Shown here: positions 1-9,023 of the stretch, piece after piece
Position numbering within the stretch: position 1 is the first letter of the stretch
Layout: the number at the start of each line of letters is the position of its first letter
NCBI GenBank assembly: GCA_023101885.1
Contig: JALPQD010000005.1
Span: 4,619,819 to 4,683,818, forward strand
Direction: 5' to 3'
Length of the DNA stretch: 64,000 nucleotides
Source of the DNA: Typhlomys cinereus
Lineage: Eukaryota > Chordata > Mammalia > Rodentia > Platacanthomyidae
The notes under the pieces: model-generated
Told to the model about the DNA's origin: nothing
Database searches by the model: none
What the model saw: the letters and a program-made list of their open reading frames with translations, nothing else
Program-made: the position numbers and the translations under genes

Positions 1-250
1 ATTTATGAATGATCCAGGCTGACTTTCTTATAGGTCTGGAGCTTGGGAAGTCCAAGGTCAGCCAACAACAGATTTGGTGTCTAGTAAAGATTACTTCTCC
101 GTATGTAAGACAGTTCTTTGTAACCAAGTAAGGGCCAGATAGGGATTCTCTGTCTCTCTCTCTCGTTCTTTCGCAAAGACAAAAATCCCCTCAAGGGTTT
201 CACCTGTTAATCACCTTGGGCATTAAATTCCAGCACATGATTTTCGCTGC
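1..250 (-). repeat. Degenerate MLT1-like MaLR LTR fragment
   Basis: Read on the minus strand this resembles the 3' half of an old MaLR (MLT1-type) LTR. The phrases 'gggaagtccaaggtcagc', 'gatttggtgtctagta' and 'atcaccttgggcattaaatt' match, in order and with heavy decay, the typical MLT1 antisense layout. It is cut by the window edge, so its 3' end is not visible. Recognition is from memory of the family; a repeat-library search would settle it. Confidence 0.45.
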
Positions 251-768
251 ACTTGTCTTGAATTTCCATGCCTCTTGTGTTGAAGACTGGACCATGTGCA
301 TTTGCTCCTGTCAGCTAAGCAGCATGTTTATCAAGAGTCAACTAACTGTCCCAGACCTCCGAGCTGTTGATGGCAGTAATCCTTGAGATCATGATAGTGT
401 AATTTATTTGAACATTTTATGAACCAATTAAGTGAAAGTGCACAAGAAGAACTGTCACTTATATTAAAAATAAGAGTAAGGCTGTACAAGATGAAGACCT
501 AGGCTTTTTACAACCTGATGTTATATATAAGTTTAGTGGCAGTTGGTGAAAAATGATGAGTAATATAGAAAGACGTGCATTCAGGTGGCCCCTTGAATGT
601 TTTGTCTATTTGTTCCCCTTTGGAGAAGTTTAAAGTATGTATTATAGAGACATTTTGCCTGTTGCTTGTATAAACAACTCAAATGTCAGTCAGTCATACT
701 CAAGAAAAAAATAGACTTGGCGCCACATAAAGACATTAGATAACAAAAGTTATAAGCTAACTTACTGT
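251..768. other. Unclassified AT-rich sequence, no feature seen
   Basis: I see no open frame of note, no repeat family I can name and no RNA gene in this stretch. Confidence 0.4.
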
Positions 769-1172
769 GTGATAGTTAATCCTGGGGGTCAACTTGACAC
801 ACCTGGCTTAACTAAGGTCAGCTGAGACTACCTAAAGAAATTATCTGGATCGATACATTTACAATACAAAGACCAGCCCTAAATCTGATTGGAACCTCCC
901 AGTAGCGGACCAGATAATAGGACCATAGAACAGGAGATCGGGAAGAAGAAGAGAGACTTTCCAGGAATCCTCCAGCCTTCAGCCATTACCCACTAGCCTG
1001 CTGGATGTCTGCAGTGCCTTAGCTGCCTCCAGCTTCAGCCACCAACCATGTCACCTCTATCATGAAAGTCTGTTTCTCCCTCCTGGTGAATCGTAAGCTG
1101 AATAAATTTCCCTTTCTCCCTTAAGTTGCTTGACTTTGAATACTCTCTCATAGCAACAGTTAAGGTAACCAT
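769..1172 (+). repeat. MaLR-type solo LTR (ORR1/MT-like)
   Basis: The element starts with a TGTGATAGTTAATC-type end followed by 'gtcaacttgacac'. It has a pyrimidine-rich middle and then 'aagctgaataaatttccc', a polyadenylation signal at 1101-1106, and ends in a 'catagcaacagttaa...attaca' tail. This is the normal layout of rodent MaLR (ERVL-class) LTRs. No internal retroviral region is next to it, so it is a solo LTR. A clear 5-base target duplication is not visible. Confidence 0.7.
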
Positions 1173-1194
1173 TACATACTATATACATGTTTGT

Positions 1195-1278
1195 GGGCTA
1201 GAAGACGGCTCAGTGGGTAGAGTGATTGCTGCGCAAGCATGGGGACCTGAGTTTGATCCCCAGATCCCATGTTAGAAA
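1195..1278 (+). repeat. tRNA-derived SINE head (B3/RSINE1-like)
   Basis: The segment has a pol III A-box-like stretch ('acggctcagtgggtagag') and a B-box-like stretch ('gagtttgatcccc') at tRNA-like spacing. It is the 5' head of a rodent tRNA-derived SINE. The body downstream is too diverged to assign. It is not a tRNA gene, because it lacks paired acceptor and anticodon stems. Confidence 0.55.
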
Positions 1279-1507
1279 GTCAGATTTGGAGAGAGAGATT
1301 CTCTGGGGGTGCTCTGGTCGACCAGCCTAGACTGTTGCAGCCTGACCAGAGACCCCCAAGTATTCGGACAACTGAGCTTGTCATGGCCCAGGGAAGAGTT
1401 TGTTTCCAGCTCATGCACAATGACTAATACCCAAAGACCTGGAGACTGGTTGGAAGATGACAGCTTTAGTTATCAACCCCAAGAGCCCAAACCATTGAGG
1501 AAATAAA

Positions 1508-1592
1508 AACCAAACGCACCATGAGACACCACTTCACGCCACTAGGAGTGGGTTGTCAGAAACACAGACGACAGACAGACACACAAACATGT
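1508..1592 (+). repeat. Short L1 ORF2 3' fragment (tentative)
   Basis: The string 'catgagacaccacttcac' followed by 'ccactaggagtgg' and an A-rich 'cagaaacacagacgacaga' resembles the well-known late ORF2 segment of L1 elements. The match is short and diverged. Confidence 0.35.
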
Positions 1593-2548
1593 CAAGTATC
1601 TACTATTGCTCCACCTTCTCCACATAGGGAAAGAACGAACCTGCCTCGTTATTGGAAAGTGGGAGTCAAAGCTGTGCGGCCCATCAAGACAGAGCACACA
1701 GCCACTTTCCTGGGTCTCGAGACTTCTGCAGTGGGTTGGTCCCAGGTCAAGAACTTGATGACCTTTTGATCCTGGCTTCAGCAATACCACAAGAGGAAAC
1801 CCGAGGGGAACACGAGGGCGAACTCATTTTCATTTTCGCCGTGGCCGAGTCCCCTCCGGGCCATTCACTTCCTCTGTGCCTTGCGGTCCTACCTGATCTC
1901 ACGGGAGACATGGAGACATGTCCAGCATGCCGGCCAGAGGAGGACGCTGCTCCAGGCAGGGCGGCCGCAGCACATTAGAAATACGGACCAGGAAGCTGGA
2001 AGCAGGCTTTCCCACCCTCCTATGGTTTCAGGATGGAGCTGCGCTGTGCTCGATCAGAGATGGGCTGTGTATTGAGCAATGACCGTCCAGCTGGGGTTAC
2101 AGCTGAGGAGCAGTGGGAACTTGCCTTCCTTGCCTATTTTGGAAGTCTCCCTCCGGCTGCTCAGGAGTGGGGAATCTGCCCGGCTTACGCATTTCCAGTC
2201 ACCCCTTTGGCCACAGGATTCTGTGCCCATTTGGCAAAAATACAAATATCTGAAGCCTGTGGGCTCACTGAAATTTTGGGGCTCACCAAGCTTTGCTGTC
2301 AACACTGGAAGTTCTGCTTATGGGGAAGCAGAGGTCGTGAACCCAGTTGCCATGGAGATTTGAAGATGCTACTCAGCCTTAGAGGAGCTTCCAGATCCAG
2401 TGTCTCATGCCACCCGCGGCCAGTGTAACCACGTGCCACGGTACTTCCGGTCGGCTCCAAGGGAACAGGTAAATAAAGAGATGATAAACATCACCAGCAA
2501 GAAAGAATGCTTTTCAGAATTCATGTCTGCAGGGAGGAAAAATAGCCA
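1593..2548. other. Unclassified sequence
   Basis: Several overlapping frames of about 60-130 codons occur here (the longest at 2033-2428, plus strand). None has a recognisable domain or splice context, so I do not call a gene. Confidence 0.4.
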
Positions 2549-2830
2549 GGGGCAGGAGAGATGGCTCGGGGGTTAAAGCTTTTGCCTCACAAGCCAAAGG
2601 AGCTGTTAGGATCCCAGATCCCGTGTAAAATGCCAGGCAGAAATGGCAGCGGCCTGAAATTCCAGCCCTGGAGAGGAGAGTCTGGAAATACCCAGAGCAC
2701 AGCAATAAGGATATAGAACAGTCTAGAATGATTTCTGATATCATCCTTGGGCCTCCACAGGCAAACCACACCACTCAAGTGTCTTCTAGTACACACACAC
2801 ACATACACACATGCAAAAAAAAAAAAAAAA
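2549..2830 (+). repeat. tRNA-derived SINE, older copy, full length
   Basis: The head 'gcaggagagatggctcgggg' holds the A box and 'aggatcccagatcccgtg' sits in the B-box position. The body 'aatgccaggcagaaatggca' continues to 'ctagaatgatttctgatatc' and 'cctccacaggcaaaccacac'. It ends in (CA)n and a 16-base A run. This is the window's most common SINE family; this copy is CpG-depleted compared with the copies near 31, 51.6 and 59 kb. Confidence 0.85.
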
Positions 2831-5730
2831 TTCCAGAGAAAACATAGAATGGTTATTTGGAAACCTGCTTTGGACACTAAAGAAGTGTTGTAATCAGCTG
2901 GAAGGAACTGGTCCCTGGTCCCTGCTTGTCCTTTTGGTTTCTAGTCCTGGGATTCCGGGAAGTAGCCTCTTTCCCCAGCCGTCTGATCTGACCTCTCTGA
3001 CCAGCTGCCTCCATCCTGCCTTCTCACGGACACGCAGGCCCTCAGATGAGCAAGCAGGTGGACAGCTGGGCATTGTGTCAAGTAGGGGAGTCTCTGGACT
3101 GCTCCTCTTGCTGGTACACTGTTCCTGGGGACCACACTGGTACGGGAAAGTGTTGCGGTGAAGCCTAAACAGCAGATGTACGCACCCAGCGCATTGTGGC
3201 TACATGAAGATCTATTGCGATTCTTTCCCCCTCTTTTCTTCCTCCTTTGTCATTCTTCCCACCTCTTTCCTTTCCATCTCAGCTTCAGCCGTAACCTGGG
3301 TGTGCCCCACGTGCAGCTGATCTGAGGGTGCCGTGGGACACCCTTCGGAGCCCATCTCTGCCGCACTTTGCCCTGCCCTCTCCAATCCAGCCCCCCCCCA
3401 TATTAAAAGGGGTCCTTAACAGGGTTCAGCTCCGCACATTGGCAGCCACGCACGCACGTGGCGATTGGCGGCTCCCGCACTGGCCGAGACTGCGGTGTAG
3501 GAGCAACGGCTTCTTAACCGCTGCCTTTGCCCGCCTGACTTTTTCATCCTCCGGACCAGCCCGTGTTTTCACGGTGTTTGCTTCACTTTCCAATTCTGAT
3601 GTCCTGTGACTGTTACAAGGATCTACTTGAGGTTTCGTTGAAGACCCTAAGCAAGCATTGAAAGGATAGGGAGCGTTGTTTAGTCCATTCTAAAACCCCG
3701 TGAGTAAGAATCCAAGTCCTGACCCTGAGGTCCACACATCACAGCAAAACCAGCGCACTTAACTCTCTGCACCGGTGGGAAGCGATCTTTCCAAGAGAGA
3801 CACACTCCGTCCCCTCCCACACACCCCCTGGTGCCTAGCAACTCCCTCGGAAGCCTAGCCCTGCCTGCAAGAAAGTACTCTTCATTTGGCTTATTTATAA
3901 TTATGAATAAATTTCATTGTTATTTTCCAGTCCCTCCCCCATTACCTCATCTAGTCATCCTGCCTCACCCTGCCAGACTTCTTGCAGCCAGCTTCCCTCC
4001 AATCCCAGTGTGCTTCTTGTGTGTGTTTCTCTCTGTCCCAACAGTGATGTCTGTTCTTGAGTATGCCTATGTACCTGCTACGGCGTAGGCAATGCTTCTG
4101 TGGGGGCCCACGGATGCCTGAGGGGCCACTTCTTTGGGCAGCTTTGACCATCAGTGAGCACCATGCGGGGCGGGGTTGTCTCAATTCCTCCCTCATTCAC
4201 TAGGGAGCACTGCGTACTGATGTTGCTCCTCCTATCCGGTCCTCACATCTTTCCGGCCCCTCCTTGGTGTACCTGGACTTTCATGGGGGGGGGGCAGAGG
4301 GGAGCTTTGGATGCTTACAGCTTAGGACTCCACAGTCGTTTACTTTCTGCCCTTGGATGAGCCGTTCGCCAGCTGCTGCCTGTTGCCATGAGCGCCATGA
4401 GCGCCCCTCTGCACAGGGCAATCGTTGCCAGTGGATCCAGGGCAGCTCGTCCTGCTGGGCTGTACCCCTGAATCGTGGGTCTCTGCAGTTAGTATAAGTC
4501 ACCCTGTTCTTGACTACTAACTAGGTCAGCTTTCTTCAGACCGATGCTGCATAAATCCTTGTTCAGTGTTTTGCAAGGTCTTCAGAAATGCTGAAGTTGG
4601 GGACGGGGAGTGTTATCTATGTTCAAATGCGCTTGGAAAGTAATACCTTCCTCCGCAAGTCCTGCCATCACGACAACTGTTCCGCATCCCTGGCCCCACT
4701 CCTTCCCAGGAGGGAGGAATACATTATGCTTGAGACGTCATGCTGCGACCGGGCTGGAGAAAGAGGCCCCTGGAGAGCCATTTGGTGCCATTTCCCATCC
4801 TGACTCCAGGAGAACTTGGAAATGCCCATTCCCAAGCACTCCCTGGATTGACCTGTGCCCCAGTGGGTGGCCCTGGGGACCTCCGGACTGTGAGGAGATG
4901 AGGGACAAGTCAGTGGCTGCTGCTCCGTGCTCCAAACTTGCCCCGTTTGCCTCAAAGAAGGGGCTGTGTAGTAAGTGGTGTTCTTCCCGCACCCTGCCCG
5001 ATTTCCCACTTCGATGACTTAATAGCATAAGGACTACCCTTCCCTGGCCTCAGCTCTCTCTCTTTTTTTTTTTTTTGCTTGTCTCTTTGTTTTTCTCCAA
5101 GGCCATCTGGGAAGGACTTTCTGCTTTTGGACACAGTTCCAGGCCACAGGGCAACAGAGGATTAAGAAGAGCAGTTGCTGGGGGCGGGAGGTGCACTTCC
5201 AAGACCCCCACAGAAGGTGGTGGGTCTCAGGTTTTCCTGACCCTGGGAGGGTCCTATAAGCCTGTTTCTGTCCTTGGAACAAATCACACACAATTGCTAC
5301 ACACAATGAATTTCTTCCCTTTATTCCCTGCCTTTGTAACCACTGGTCCTTCTAATTATCCTCCTCTGCTAATGTGCACCTCTTTTACTTGAATTTTGTA
5401 AGCTAGTACAAATGCCAAGTTCCTGTCTTACCTCCTCAATCCCATTCCACACACCTTTAGTTTAAAACAGTGGCATGTGTATGGGTGTCATTCTGTAAAT
5501 TTTAATGCGACAAATTGTAACATGACACTCCAGCATTTTGAGCTAAAAATTTCATAATTTCTTAATGCATGCTGTCCATTTTCTCTAATTCTCCTGCGGA
5601 GTTCGCTGCGCCCCCAACGCTCAGCATGTGCACGTGACAGTCTTGCCCTTAGCCCTTCCTTGTGAAGGGTAGAACATCTTCACACACCTTAAATTCACTC
5701 ACAACAGAGTGTATTTTACATGTCTGTGAA
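2831..5730. other. Unclassified sequence, nothing assignable
   Basis: About 2.9 kb with no gene or repeat family I can name. It contains a T run at about 5062-5076 and moderately CpG-containing sequence at 3430-3560 and 4360-4450. The short frames in both strands have no domain signature. Old decayed repeats may be present below my recognition level. Confidence 0.4.
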
Positions 5731-5765
5731 CCCACAGAGCCTAACTTTTAATATTTTATTTATTT

Positions 5766-5808
<43 letters not shown>

Positions 5809-6058
5809 TAGAGGCCACTATGTGCCCTGTGGAGGACTAAGGGAAACTTCGGGAATGATCCTGGATAACTTCTACCACCTTCTTGCTTCGCTCTGGGATT
5901 TCCAAGTTCTGCCTATCAAGGCCGGAAGTACAGGGCACTGCTGTTTCCACCTGGCATTTTTAGGTGGTACCTGGGATCCGAACTCAGGACCTTTTGCTTG
6001 TGAGGCATAGTATTAACCCCTGAGCCATCTCTCCAACCCCACAGAGCCTAACTTTTAA
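5731..6058 (-). repeat. tRNA-derived SINE with 21-base target-site duplication
   Basis: The SINE (about 5752-6037) lies on the minus strand: its head is the complement of 'ggttggagagatggctcagg' at 6018-6037. The tail on the left is (GT)n on the plus strand, with AATAAA on the sense strand. Identical 21-base copies beginning 'cccacagagcctaac' flank it at 5731-5751 and 6038-6058. This is direct evidence for L1-mediated insertion. Confidence 0.93.
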
Positions 6059-6542
6059 AAGTTGAACCAGTAATGACTTCTTGGGAGACAGGCTACATGT
6101 ATGTCTATTACCCATATCGAGAAACCTGGGATCAGGATTTTAAATTTTTTTTTATTTTTCAGACTTCTACATTGAGGACCTGGAAATTTCTAACACTCAG
6201 CGGAGGAGAGGAGAGGGTAGTGAGCTATTTTGAAATCATGAATTCATGGGCGCTCAACCAAGGGCCCCTTAGGAATTAGGGAAAAGCCGGCCGACTTACC
6301 AAAATGCTCTTGAAATGAGACTTCACTAATTTATTTCCCAAAACAAAATTTTAAGGAACAAAGGAAACCTTCCCCATAAGATAAATCTACTCTCTTTCTC
6401 TGTTTGATCTCCTTATTTTCCTGTGAAACCTGGACTTGTGGCAATGACAGCAAAAGTAGTTGGGATTTGGCAGGGACCCATGCTTATGGGAGGTGACATG
6501 GCATTTCAACTGAAACCTCAGGAACTAGCCACGGGGAGGGGG
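6059..6542. other. Unclassified sequence
   Basis: No gene, RNA or repeat family recognised. Confidence 0.4.
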
Positions 6543-6629
6543 GGGACCTGGAGAGATGGCTCAGTGCTTAAGACTCTGCCTCACAAGCAGAAGGACCCTG
6601 AGTTCAGATGCTGGGTCCCCATGTAAAAA
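6543..6629 (+). repeat. tRNA-derived SINE, left half (split by L1)
   Basis: This is the head of the common SINE ('acctggagagatggctcag' to 'ggtccccatgtaaaaa'). It stops where the family normally continues with 'tgccaggcagaagtggc'. That continuation is found at 7478 after the L1 at 6630-7471, so the two halves are one SINE interrupted by a later insertion. Confidence 0.85.
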
Positions 6630-7471
6630 GTTCACAGACGTTCTTTCCTGATCTCACCAGAAGGGGAGGGCATATAGTCTAGCAGATAAAAAGTAATCAT
6701 TTTGCAAATGGGTGATGGACCCCTCCCTCAGTGAGGTTTCCTACTCTTATTACATCTACCCTTGAATGTGCTATTACAACAAGACTCCAGTTTAACAGCT
6801 TTTTGTCTCTGGCCAGGGGGTGACATACAGTGCCCAGCAGAATGGAGTGAAGGGCATTGCAGGAGCAGCAAAACTGCAAAAGAAAATCAACAAACCACAA
6901 TCCAGAACTTCAGAGACTCTATATCAATCACATAGAACTAGGCCAGCCTAATCTCTCCCCATCCTGGAGCTCAGGGACATTTGCGGAAGAGGGGGCGGTA
7001 AGATTGTAAGAGCAAAAGGATGGGAGGAGCAACGATTTGCAAGATTCTCAACAATAGTTGGGGCCAAAGCAATCATAATGGGACTTTGCATGCCCTGCGC
7101 AATGTCCAGCGCACTGTTGCCCTCATAAAGTCTAGCATCTGTTAAGGGCACCGAGACCCCTGGAGGCAAGGGATTGACAGCCATAGTAGTGATCTTATGC
7201 TTAAGGGGAACAAGAGAAAGGGCTTATGGAAATGCCACTGGGTCCTTATATGTCATCGGAGAGGAGGACCCAGTGGAGAGTTAGGCGTACACAATAAAGG
7301 ACTCTCTGGGAATTGGGGGGGAGGCACTGGGAGATGGGGAGGGGGAGGAGGGGGTTCGGGGGGAGGAGGGGGGAGGGAGGGAACTGGTAAAAAATTTTTA
7401 AATGTATAATTAAATTTTCAATAAAAAAAAAGAAGTAAAAAAATAAATAAAAAAAAATAAAAATTCAAAAA
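6630..7471 (+). mobile_element. 5'-truncated L1 3' end with G-rich tract and poly(A)
   Basis: About 0.84 kb that lies inside a SINE. It ends with a purine tract very rich in G (about 7314-7384), then 'aatgtataattaaatttt', AATAAA and an A-rich tail to about 7471. A G-rich polypurine tract just before the polyadenylation signal is the hallmark of rodent L1 3' UTRs. No ORF2 coding is intact in it. The A-rich target 'taaaaa' in the SINE fits the L1 endonuclease preference. Confidence 0.75.
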
Positions 7472-7592
7472 AAAAAATGTCAGGCAGAAGTGGCAGTGGC
7501 CTGCACTTCCGGCCCTAGAGGAGGAACCTAGGAAACCCCAAAATGAAGCAATAAAAGAGGTAGAGCAATCCAGGATGATTAATAAAGACAAA
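7472..7592 (+). repeat. tRNA-derived SINE, right half (split by L1)
   Basis: The sequence resumes with 'tgtcaggcagaagtggcagt' and runs through 'gcacttccggccctagagg' to 'agagcaatccaggatgatt', which is the body of the SINE whose head is at 6543-6629. The usual (CA)n tail is missing; it ends near 'aataaagaca'. Confidence 0.85.
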
Positions 7593-8103
7593 TTTTTAAA
7601 GGGAATTAGCAGCAATGGGTTCTATTAATACCGCTAGAGCTCGAACAGCTTCTAGAATCTGGAAAGAGTCTGACTCCAGGGGAGTGCTGTCACCGGGGGT
7701 GGGGTGGGGTGGGGGGGTGTTGTGCTTGGTACTGGGTTGCGACCGCGGTCACCCATGACCCCAAGGCAATGACCAACTACCTTCATTCCCCAAGTCCTGC
7801 TAGTCTGCGGCCAAGGACACCTTTCACTAGAAATCAGGGCACAAAGGAACATGTTGGTGCAAGTCCCAGAAGTAGAAAAGGTATGCAGCGTGCCAGCTTG
7901 TGCCAGTTCGGATTAGCAAGTCGCCTGGTTCCTTTGCGGACTCTCCAGTCGCAGCAGCTTCAACCCACGTCTCCTTCAAATTTGTCTTTCCGCCCCAACG
8001 CCTCCAGAGAGTGTGTGCTCTCCACCTCCCAGCGCTAGGGCACAAATCCAGCCTTGCCTGTTGTTGGCATTTGGAAGACTCGATTAGATAAATGTTTCTT
8101 TAT
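7593..8103. other. Unclassified sequence with a short G-rich run
   Basis: A G-rich run lies at about 7696-7720. Nothing else is recognisable. Confidence 0.4.
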
Positions 8104-8117
8104 CAACTGCCAAACTA
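8104..8117. repeat. Target-site duplication, left copy
   Basis: 'caactgccaaacta' here and 'caactaccaaacta' at 9010-9023 differ by one base. They flank the PYURF-PIGY retrocopy and mark its insertion site. Confidence 0.85.
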
Positions 8118-8261
8118 GTCGGCGGAGCGGCGGCCTAACAGGACGCAGCGGAAGGAGCGGGGCGCCGCTGCACAGCTAGTAGAAGGAGCCGGTCACGCGG
8201 GGCGCGGCCTGCGCGGAGGGCGCGAAGGTCACCCGGGAGCCGTCGCGCCTCGGGCCCGGGG

Positions 8262-8430
8262 CTGCTGGACTTCCTGATACGAAGCATCAACAAGTGAACT
8301 GATTAATGAAGAGCTGGGAAGAGCCTATCCAATTATTGATGGGATTCCTAATATGATACCGCAAGCAGCTCGGACAACACATCAAAACAAGAAGCACGAA
8401 GAAGCAGAGCCAACATTAGATCACAATTAA
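8262..8430 (+). pseudogene. PYURF (pseudogene): PREY (PYURF) C-terminal remnant
   Basis: Codons 8262-8276 read LLDFL, which corresponds to LLEFL in PREY. About 29 bases that should encode the following VCPLSKKPLR are lost, which shifts the frame. From 8278 the frame YEASTSELINEELGRAYPII runs on through DGIPNMIPQAART to a stop at 8428-8430. These motifs are diagnostic for the PREY (UPF0434/Trm112-like) domain, a mitochondrial partner of methyltransferases. The N-terminal part upstream is GC-rich and scrambled, with no usable ATG. It is non-functional as a PREY gene. Confidence 0.9.
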
Positions 8431-8495
8431 AAAAAAAGCATACAACTAAATTTCTTAATAACCTTCTAAAACAAGACGGCAGATAACTAGGGAGA

Positions 8496-8609
8496 ATGTT
8501 TCTGTGCCTCCTATGACGGCGATTATCCCCGATCTCTTTGGCGAGGTCATCCCTGCGAATGTGTTCTTTCACTATGGATTCGGATGGGTCTGACACTCTC
8601 AGGCATTAG
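8496..8609 (+). pseudogene. PIGY (pseudogene): PIGY remnant, internally deleted
   Basis: The remnant starts with ATG followed by codons for FLCL, matching the MFLSL start of PIG-Y. The next few codons resemble the T-x-x-IP region with small indels. The middle of the protein is missing. The 3' part, about 8549-8609, encodes IPANVFFH and then, with a shifted frame, a tract matching the LWTWMGIKLFRH end ('tggattcggatgggtctgac', 'ctctcaggcat'). The remnant is 114 bases against about 216 for the 71-residue human ORF. It sits in the correct downstream position relative to the PREY frame. Confidence 0.85.
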
Positions 8610-9009
8610 TGGAACCACAGTCAAGGCGGCGTGTGTTAATAATGGGTCTGAGGCATTTATCTCGTACCATAGATGTGTGGTGCTGCAGCAGCCCGTTTGA
8701 ACTTTTGTTCTAGTCTCATGTTTTGAAGACAGGGAAAATATTCAACAAAATATCTTAATGGAGATTAACACTATCTGACCACTATTTCTTACCCAACTCA
8801 TTTACGTTAATAATTTGAAATTCTGTTTAGCTTCAAGGTCAGTGGGAAATCCACTTACTAAGGATAACTTGATACCAGAGGAGTCGTATATTTGAACCAA
8901 TGTAGTATAGAAAGTTATGAAATCTGAGTTTGTTAATTATCTTTATTATTTTGGCACCAGACAGGTGCTTATGTTAATGAAACGTTGACAGTTTATAAAA
9001 AAAAAAAAA

Positions 9010-9023
9010 CAACTACCAAACTA
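9010..9023. repeat. Target-site duplication, right copy
   Basis: 'caactaccaaacta' directly follows the poly(A) tail of the retrocopy and pairs with 8104-8117. Confidence 0.85.

Larger units (their letters stand above)
8118..9009 (+). pseudogene. PYURF-PIGY (pseudogene): Processed pseudogene of the PYURF-PIGY bicistronic mRNA
   Basis: Seen in the sequence: a CpG-rich start (8118-8275), a decayed PREY-like frame, a decayed PIGY-like frame 66 bases further on, a long AT-rich 3' part, a 13-base A run (8997-9009), and a near-perfect 14-base duplication on both sides. Known of the family: the mammalian PIGY locus makes one mRNA with an upstream ORF for PREY (PYURF, mitochondrial) and a downstream ORF for PIG-Y, a small ER subunit of GPI-GlcNAc transferase. 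Having both cistrons in the right order without an intron, plus a poly(A) tail and target duplications, shows that a spliced mRNA was copied by L1 machinery. Both frames carry deletions and frame changes, and no PREY start codon is visible, so it is a dead copy. The parental gene is not in this window. Confidence 0.9.

Noticed and set aside
8118..8275. CpG-rich stretch that looks like a promoter island
   Set aside because: It is the retrocopied 5' end of the PYURF-PIGY mRNA, bounded by the target duplication, rather than a resident CpG island.
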